Positions 1 through 4,490 of a stretch of DNA of 8,722 nt are shown in pieces; positions within the stretch are counted from its first letter, which is position 1; each line of letters begins with the position of its first letter. The position numbers were made by a program, and so were the translations under genes. The notes beneath the pieces are model-generated. The model was not told where the DNA came from. It saw only the letters and a program-made list of their open reading frames with translations, and did not search any database. Source of the stretch: an uncultured Clostridia bacterium (GTDB lineage: Bacteria > Bacillota > Clostridia > Oscillospirales > Oscillospiraceae); the NCBI GenBank assembly GCA_945918815.1, contig CAMEIU010000090.1, positions 1 to 8,722 of the forward strand, in the 5' to 3' direction.

Positions 1-76
1 ACGTCCAGTGGCCGTGCCCTACAAAAAGCGGTACATCAACAAATCCCAATTTCCCACGCCCTCGACCGAATTTGCC
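1..76. other. Unassigned flank downstream of the AraC gene
   Basis: This short stretch lies beyond the stop codon of the AraC regulator. No open frame here has a start with a ribosome binding site, and I see no clear terminator hairpin. The first bases contain ACG, then TCCAGTGGC, then CGTGCCC, which could be the inner part of an inverted repeat whose left arm is cut off by the window edge. The function is unknown. Confidence 0.3.
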
Positions 77-943
77 CTATGCCCGGTACAGGAGCCGGTA
101 TTCCCGGGGCGGCATGCCTGCGCTCTCCCGGAACAGCTTGTTGAAGTGGCTCAGACTGCTGTAGCCCAGGCGGCCGGCGATGTCCAGCACCGTCAGATCG
201 GTGGAGGTCAGCAGCCGCCTGGCGGAGTCCATCTTCACCTTGGTCAGGTAGGAGACCACGGTTTCCCCGGTGTACTGGCGGAAGCAGCGGATCACCACGG
301 GGGCGGAGTATCCGGCCCATGCGTAGACGTCCGCAACCCGGCAGGCGGCGTATTCCGGGGAATGGATCCGGCGCAGAATCCGGTCCAGCCATTCCGGCGC
401 CCCCGGGGCGGCGTTTCCCCTGGGCTTGCTCAGGATCACCACCGCATGGATGAGCATTTCGCAGATGATCATGGCGGCGGCGTCTTCTTGCCCGCCGGAT
501 TCCCACAGACAGTTCAGCTCCCGGGCGCTGCGCTTGAACAGGCTGAATTCCTCGTCCTGCAGGGTCACCCGCCGCTGGGGACACTGCATCAGCCGGGACA
601 GGGAGGTCCCGATGGCCTGGCACAGGCAGGCCAGCTTTTCCTCCGTGACCGGCAGGTTGATGTGGATGCACCGTTGGCCGGGAATGGGGGTGAACTGGTG
701 ACAGTCCGACGGGCGGATCATGTAGAGGGTTTTCTCCGTCAAAATCTCCTGCCGGCCGTTGATGGTGTGGTTGGTCTGGCCGGAGGTGATGATAAAAAAT
801 TCGTAGTAGTCGTGATCGTGCAGGGAGGTGGATTCCGCGTCCCACCAATGAAAGGCGGCCCCCTGGCTTCTCAGACGGGGATTGTTGTGATAATACACAG
901 TGACAGCCTGGGAATCCCGGCCGGTATTCTGCGTTCTGCCCAT
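77..943 (-). CDS. AraC-family transcriptional regulator with cupin sensor domain
   Basis: A 288-residue regulator of the AraC/XylS family, the usual length for a sugar-responsive member. Residues about 25-100 form a cupin-like sensor region with the HDHDYYEFFIITSG pattern (residues 42-55), typical of AraC sensor domains that bind small sugars. Residues about 185-285 hold the two helix-turn-helix units: the first around VADVYAWAGYSAP (203-215) leading to FRQYTG (221-226), the second around DIAGRLGYSSLSHFNKLFR (254-272), close to the family consensus. The start is supported by GGGAGG about 9-10 nt upstream on the minus strand. It is transcribed away from the transporter operon across a 190-nt shared upstream region, so I infer that it controls that operon, probably as an activator that responds to the imported sugar or its product. 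The effector cannot be read from the sequence. Confidence 0.93.
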   Translation of the reverse strand: MGRTQNTGRDSQAVTVYYHNNPRLRSQGAAFHWWDAESTSLHDHDYYEFFIITSGQTNHTINGRQEILTEKTLYMIRPSDCHQFTPIPGQRCIHINLPVTEEKLACLCQAIGTSLSRLMQCPQRRVTLQDEEFSLFKRSARELNCLWESGGQEDAAAMIICEMLIHAVVILSKPRGNAAPGAPEWLDRILRRIHSPEYAACRVADVYAWAGYSAPVVIRCFRQYTGETVVSYLTKVKMDSARRLLTSTDLTVLDIAGRLGYSSLSHFNKLFRESAGMPPREYRLLYRA

Positions 944-969
944 AACTCTGTCCCTCCCTTTCTGTGGCT

Positions 970-978
970 ATTGTACCA
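970..978 (-). promoter_or_regulatory. Candidate extended -10 promoter of the AraC gene
   Basis: On the minus strand this reads TGGTACAAT, a TACAAT -10 box preceded by the TGn extension. No good -35 box lies 16-18 nt further upstream (best is TGTCTT), but the DNA beyond it is very AT-rich (about 1004-1040), as in an UP element. The start of transcription would fall about 20 nt before the AraC start codon, giving a short leader containing its GGGAGG ribosome binding site. This is a pattern match only. Confidence 0.45.
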
Positions 979-1045
979 TGCCCGCAGCGGAAAAGACAGG
1001 GGATTTCTCTTTTTTATTTGCGTCGTTTAAAAAATCGCCGGTTTC

Positions 1046-1055
1046 TTTAATTAAA
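1046..1055. promoter_or_regulatory. Candidate operator palindrome in the divergent promoter region
   Basis: TTTAATTAAA is a perfect 10-bp palindrome lying 4 nt upstream of the proposed -35 box of the transporter operon and about 70 nt upstream of the proposed AraC -10 box. This is a plausible place for an activator. AraC proteins more often bind direct repeats of longer half-sites, so the match to this regulator is uncertain. AT-rich palindromes also arise by chance in such regions. Confidence 0.25.
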
Positions 1056-1059
1056 TCTA

Positions 1060-1089
1060 CAGACAGAGGGCAGGCCCTGATGCTATACT
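1060..1089 (+). promoter_or_regulatory. Candidate promoter of the mannoside operon
   Basis: A strong extended -10 element, TGCTATACT (1081-1089; TATACT box at 1084-1089), is preceded 18 nt upstream by a weak -35 box, CAGACA (1060-1065), which matches TTGACA at four of six positions. The weak -35 fits a promoter that needs an activator such as the neighbouring AraC protein. The spacer contains an inverted repeat, AGGGC-AG-GCCCT (1067-1078). Transcription would start near 1096, leaving a leader of about 40 nt before the transporter start codon. Confidence 0.55.
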
Positions 1090-1133
1090 GAAAGGGTGCG
1101 AGGACCAATGCGCCATGTGAAAGGAGAATTCAG

Positions 1134-2447
1134 ATGGAAGAAACGAAAACCCGTTCATTCCGAAAGACCAATCCGCTGCGCTACGCGGTGGGCATGTTCG
1201 GTACCTCCATTCCGATCAACATGTTCAAGACCTATGCCGCGTTTTTCTATGTGGATAAGCTCGGCCTGATCACCACTCCGAAGTTCGCCCTGATTCTGTT
1301 CATCTATACCTTCCTGGACGCCATTGACAATCCCGTTTACGGCTTCCTGTCCGACCGGACCAGGACCAAATGGGGCCGCAGAAGGCCGTGGCTGCTGATC
1401 GGCGCGCCTCTTCTGGTGCTGTGCTTCATTCTGTTCTTCAATCCGCCGGCCTCTCTGGCGGCAGGCTCCGCCTTCTCCTATATCCTGCTGACCTATATGC
1501 TGACCGGCACCCTGGACTCCCTGATCAACGCCAACTACGGCGCCCTGTTCCCAGAGCTGTTCCCCACGGAGGCGGAGCGGGCCAAGACCAACGCCATGCG
1601 GCAGGTGTTCCAGCTCATCGCCATGATCATCAGCATCGCCCTGACCCCCATCATCACCGAGAAGATCGGCTTCGCCACCACCGCTTATATCTACGGCGCA
1701 TTGGCCATTGTGGTCATCTGGTTCATGGCCCTGGGCTGCCATGAGGACCCCGAGGCCATGGAGCGTCCCAAGCCCAACCTGTTCAAAACCATCCTGGCCA
1801 TCGTTTCCAATCCGAAATTCTGGATCTACGGCATCACCAACGCCGCCTTCTTCGCGGGCCTGGGCCTGGTGCAGTCCGGCGTGCCCTTCTATGTCAAGTA
1901 CCATCTGCAGGCCGGCGGCATCGGCACCACGGTGCTGCTGGGCGTGGTCATTGTCTCCGCCATCGTGTTCATTCCGGTCTGGGTCAAGATCGTCAAGAAG
2001 ATCACCCTGATGCCGGCCTGGCGGCTGTCCCTGGCGGTCTGCGCCGTGGGCGTGATTCCGCTGTTCTTCGTCAGCAGCCTGCCGGTGGCGGCGGTCTGCG
2101 TCATCCTGTTCGGCTTCGGCATGGGCGGCGTCAACACCACCATGGACATCGTGGCGGCCCGCATTCTGGACGAGGACAAGCAGAAAACCGGCATTCCCCG
2201 GGAGGGCACCTATACCAGTCTGATCGGAATCCTGAACAAGGCCAGCGGCCTGTTCACCTCTCTGGCCTTCCTGCTGGTGTTCCAGATCTACGGCTTTGAG
2301 AGCGGCGACAATCCCGGCGCCGCGCCGGACGCCGCCTCCCGGTTCCTGACGATTCTGTTCCCCATCGTCATTTTCGTGGTCTGCATCATCATGTCCCGGT
2401 TCCTGAAGTTTGAGCAGGACAAGCCTGCCAAGAAAGCGGAGGAATAA
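1134..2447 (+). CDS. GPH-family (MelB-like) sugar:cation symporter
   Basis: A 437-residue integral membrane transporter of the glycoside-pentoside-hexuronide:cation symporter family in the major facilitator superfamily. Its length is normal for the family. The hallmark is FLDAIDNPVYGFLSDRTRTK at residues 60-79 followed by WGRRRPW (80-86): acidic residues D62 and D65 lie in the helix that in MelB carries the cation-coordinating aspartates, and the SDRTRTKWGRRRPW loop is the MFS signature. About twelve hydrophobic segments follow, with charged loops at about 140-156, 202-217 and 342-358 and a charged C-terminal tail. The start has AAGGAG 7 nt upstream. As first gene of the operon it should import the substrate with sodium or protons. 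Context suggests an alpha-mannoside or short manno-oligosaccharide, but GPH specificity cannot be predicted from sequence. Confidence 0.92.
   Translation: MEETKTRSFRKTNPLRYAVGMFGTSIPINMFKTYAAFFYVDKLGLITTPKFALILFIYTFLDAIDNPVYGFLSDRTRTKWGRRRPWLLIGAPLLVLCFILFFNPPASLAAGSAFSYILLTYMLTGTLDSLINANYGALFPELFPTEAERAKTNAMRQVFQLIAMIISIALTPIITEKIGFATTAYIYGALAIVVIWFMALGCHEDPEAMERPKPNLFKTILAIVSNPKFWIYGITNAAFFAGLGLVQSGVPFYVKYHLQAGGIGTTVLLGVVIVSAIVFIPVWVKIVKKITLMPAWRLSLAVCAVGVIPLFFVSSLPVAAVCVILFGFGMGGVNTTMDIVAARILDEDKQKTGIPREGTYTSLIGILNKASGLFTSLAFLLVFQIYGFESGDNPGAAPDAASRFLTILFPIVIFVVCIIMSRFLKFEQDKPAKKAEE
2438..2443 (+). promoter_or_regulatory. Ribosome binding site fixing the esterase start
   Basis: GGAGGA sits inside the last codons of the transporter gene, 8 nt before the ATG at 2452. 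It supports that start over the in-frame ATG at 2410, which lies inside the transporter gene and would add 14 mostly basic residues not seen in EstA-type esterases. Confidence 0.8.
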
Positions 2448-2451
2448 GACC

Positions 2452-3216
2452 ATGGCCCTTGTGTCGGTTCATTACCGTTCCGATCAGCTCAAGAAGAATG
2501 TGGAGATTCAGCTGGCGGTCCCGGACTGCAACCAGAGCTTCACAAGGCCGCTGTCGGAATATCCGGTGGTCTGGCTGCTCCACGGCCTCTCCGAGGACGC
2601 CAGCTCCTGGAGCCGGAAGTCCAACGCGGAGCGGTACGCCCTGGAGCGGGGCCTGGTTCTGGTAATGCCCTCGGCGGACCGGAGCATGTACTGCGACGGC
2701 GTCCTGGGCCAGAATTACTTCACCTATGTGACGGAGGAATTGCCGGACTACCTCCACAAGGTGTTCGGCCTGTCCCGGCAGCGGGAACGGAATTTCATCA
2801 TGGGCTTTTCCATGGGCGGCTTCGGCGCGGCCAGGGCGGCCCTGACCCACCCGGCGCAGTATGCCGCCTGGGGCAGCCTGTCGGGGCTGCTGGATCTGAT
2901 GCCCATGCTGGCGGTCATGGATGAGAATGCCCGCCGGGAGTTTCCGTTCCTGACCCAGTGCGCCGCCGACGTGGAAACCACGCCGCTGAATCCGGTCAAT
3001 CTGCTGGATTCCGCCCGCCATTCCTCCCTGCCGGGCTACATCGCCTGCGGCCTGGAGGACGACCTGCTGGTCTGCACCCAGCGGTTCCAGGCGGCGTCGG
3101 AGCGGGCGGGACTGCCCAACCGGTTTGTCTATGTGCCGGAGCGCCGCCACGACTGGAATTTTTGGGAGGAACAGATTCCGAAGTTCTTCGACTTTATTCT
3201 TGAGGTCGCACCATGA
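2452..3216 (+). CDS. EstA-like alpha/beta-hydrolase esterase
   Basis: A 254-residue serine esterase of the esterase D/putative esterase family, most like the lactococcal tributyrin esterase EstA group. Visible features are VVWLLHGLSEDASSW at residues 39-53 (the HG oxyanion region), the nucleophile elbow GFSMGG with Ser120, an acidic residue Asp203 or Asp204 in GLEDD, and His233 in PERRHDW, so the catalytic triad is complete. There is no signal peptide, so it should act in the cytoplasm. It starts 4 nt after the transporter stop and overlaps the next gene by ATGA, so its expression should be coupled to both. Enzymes of this group cleave short-chain acyl esters. Beside a sugar importer and a mannosidase, the likely task is removing acetyl or other acyl groups from imported oligosaccharides. 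That is inference; a general short-chain esterase is the alternative. Confidence 0.87.
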   Translation: MALVSVHYRSDQLKKNVEIQLAVPDCNQSFTRPLSEYPVVWLLHGLSEDASSWSRKSNAERYALERGLVLVMPSADRSMYCDGVLGQNYFTYVTEELPDYLHKVFGLSRQRERNFIMGFSMGGFGAARAALTHPAQYAAWGSLSGLLDLMPMLAVMDENARREFPFLTQCAADVETTPLNPVNLLDSARHSSLPGYIACGLEDDLLVCTQRFQAASERAGLPNRFVYVPERRHDWNFWEEQIPKFFDFILEVAP

Positions 3217-4490
3217 AGCAGACCATTCTGGAGCATCAGGTGGAAAAAAGCCGGGAGGGCAGCTATTATGCGCTGCCCTTCCAGGTGCCGGAGGGCGTCT
3301 GTGCCGTCAAGGTGTCGTACCAATATCCGAAGGCCGCCGGGAACATCATCGATTTGGGCCTGGAGAACGCCCAGGGGCAGTTCCTGGGCTGGTCCGGCAG
3401 CAGCCGCTCCAGCGTCACGGCGGGAGAATTCGACGCCACCCCCGGCTATCTCATGGCCCCGGTCCAGGCCGGTACCTGGCGGATTTTGATCGGCGCGTAC
3501 CATGTGCAGGCGGAGGGCGTCAAGGTCCGCTATGAGATCTCCTTTACGGAGCGGTCCCGGCGGTGGCTGTTCGGCGACCTGCATGTCCACTCCGACGCCT
3601 CCGACGGGCAGCACGACATTCCGACCCTGGCCAGGAAGGCAAAGGGCATGGGCCTGGACTTCCTGGCTGTGACCAACCACAATAATTATTCGGAAAATTT
3701 CTCGCTGCCCAGGGTGCCGGGGCTGACGCTGATTCCCGGCGTGGAGTGGACCCACTACAAGGGCCATATGAATTTCCTCGGCATTCAGAAGCCCTTCTCC
3801 GGCTCCTTTATCGCCAACGACCTGGAGGGCATGCGGCGCATCACCCGGGAAGCCCGGGAAAGCGGCGCGCTGGTGTGCGCCAACCATCCCAAATGCAACC
3901 TCTGTCCCTATCTGTGGGAGGACGACCGGAGCTTCCAGCTGGTGGAGATCTGGAACGGCCCCATGCGGCAGGTCAACCGGGACGGAATCGCCTGGTGGAC
4001 GGAATTTCTGCGGCAGGGCCGCCGGATCCCGGCGGTGGGCGGCAGCGATTTCCACCGGGACCGGGGGCCGGTGCGCCTGGGCAATCCGGTGACAGCGGTC
4101 CTGGCCGATTCGCCCAGTCCGGAGGATATTCTGGCGGCCGTGGCCCGGGGCAGAAGCTATGTCACCGGCAGCGTCCGGGGCGTGCGGCTGGACCTGGATT
4201 GCGGCGGCAGGACCTTCGGCGATGTGGTGGAGGACGGCGGCCCCGTCCGGGAGCTGACCGTCCGCGCCGACCGGATGCCCCCGGGCGCGGTTCTGCAGGT
4301 CATCGGGCAGGACGGCGTATTGGCGAAGCGAAGGCCCAAACAGGGCACGGTGCGGGAAACGGTCCCAATCACTGGAACGGGCTTTGCCTATTTGCTGGCG
4401 GCGCTGCCTTTGCCGGGCGGCGGAACGTATCCGCTGGCGGTCTCCAATCCCATTTACTTTGAGAGGGAGCAGAACCATGGAACCCGTTGA
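3213..4490 (+). CDS. CehA/McbA-type PHP-domain metallohydrolase
   Basis: A 425-residue protein of the PHP superfamily, best matching the CehA/McbA metallohydrolase group, named for carbaryl-hydrolysing members. Residues about 10-112 form a beta-rich N-terminal domain with no recognised catalytic motif. The PHP domain runs from about 117 to 320: GDLHVHSDASDG (H124, H126), VTNHN (H156), PGVEWTH (E178), GHMNFLG (H185), NHP (H225) and GGSDFH (D279, H281) supply a full set of metal ligands. About 95 further beta-rich residues end the protein. There is no signal peptide. The start overlaps the esterase stop as ATGA, with GAGG 7 nt upstream. Oddities are TNH where TDH is usual, and three cysteines (222, 228, 231) around H225. 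PHP enzymes hydrolyse phosphoesters or, in CehA, carbamate esters, so it may remove a phosphate- or ester-linked group from the imported sugar. The substrate is unknown. Confidence 0.82.
   Translation: MKQTILEHQVEKSREGSYYALPFQVPEGVCAVKVSYQYPKAAGNIIDLGLENAQGQFLGWSGSSRSSVTAGEFDATPGYLMAPVQAGTWRILIGAYHVQAEGVKVRYEISFTERSRRWLFGDLHVHSDASDGQHDIPTLARKAKGMGLDFLAVTNHNNYSENFSLPRVPGLTLIPGVEWTHYKGHMNFLGIQKPFSGSFIANDLEGMRRITREARESGALVCANHPKCNLCPYLWEDDRSFQLVEIWNGPMRQVNRDGIAWWTEFLRQGRRIPAVGGSDFHRDRGPVRLGNPVTAVLADSPSPEDILAAVARGRSYVTGSVRGVRLDLDCGGRTFGDVVEDGGPVRELTVRADRMPPGAVLQVIGQDGVLAKRRPKQGTVRETVPITGTGFAYLLAALPLPGGGTYPLAVSNPIYFEREQNHGTR
4465..4469 (+). promoter_or_regulatory. Ribosome binding site fixing the alpha-mannosidase start
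   Basis: GGGAG, within a longer GAGAGGGAG run, lies 7 nt before the ATG at 4477, inside the end of the PHP gene. It supports this start over the in-frame ATG at 4384, which would add 31 residues rich in Arg and Cys that look like out-of-frame translation of the PHP gene. Confidence 0.8.

Noticed and set aside
8..1030. A 340-codon plus-strand frame opposite the AraC gene
   Set aside because: The minus-strand frame encodes a complete AraC regulator with a cupin and two helix-turn-helix units and a good ribosome binding site. The plus frame starts at GTG at the window edge and has no recognisable domain.
1108..1133. A leader peptide starting at the ATG at 1108 before the transporter
   Set aside because: The frame runs far into the transporter gene instead of ending before it, and its only upstream AGGA is too close to the start to serve as a ribosome binding site.
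2410..2451. A longer esterase N-terminus from the ATG at 2410
   Set aside because: It would start within the transporter gene without a ribosome binding site; GGAGGA points to the ATG at 2452.
1155..2453. A 432-codon minus-strand frame opposite the transporter, and a 472-codon minus-strand frame at 3129-4547
   Set aside because: Both mirror convincing plus-strand genes. The first is extremely rich in Asp, Gln, Gly and His as expected from reverse reading of membrane-protein codons, and neither shows a recognisable family.
4384..4476. A longer alpha-mannosidase N-terminus from the ATG at 4384
   Set aside because: The extra 31 residues are Arg- and Cys-rich and overlap the PHP gene out of frame. 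The ATG at 4477 has a good ribosome binding site and gives the normal family N-terminus.
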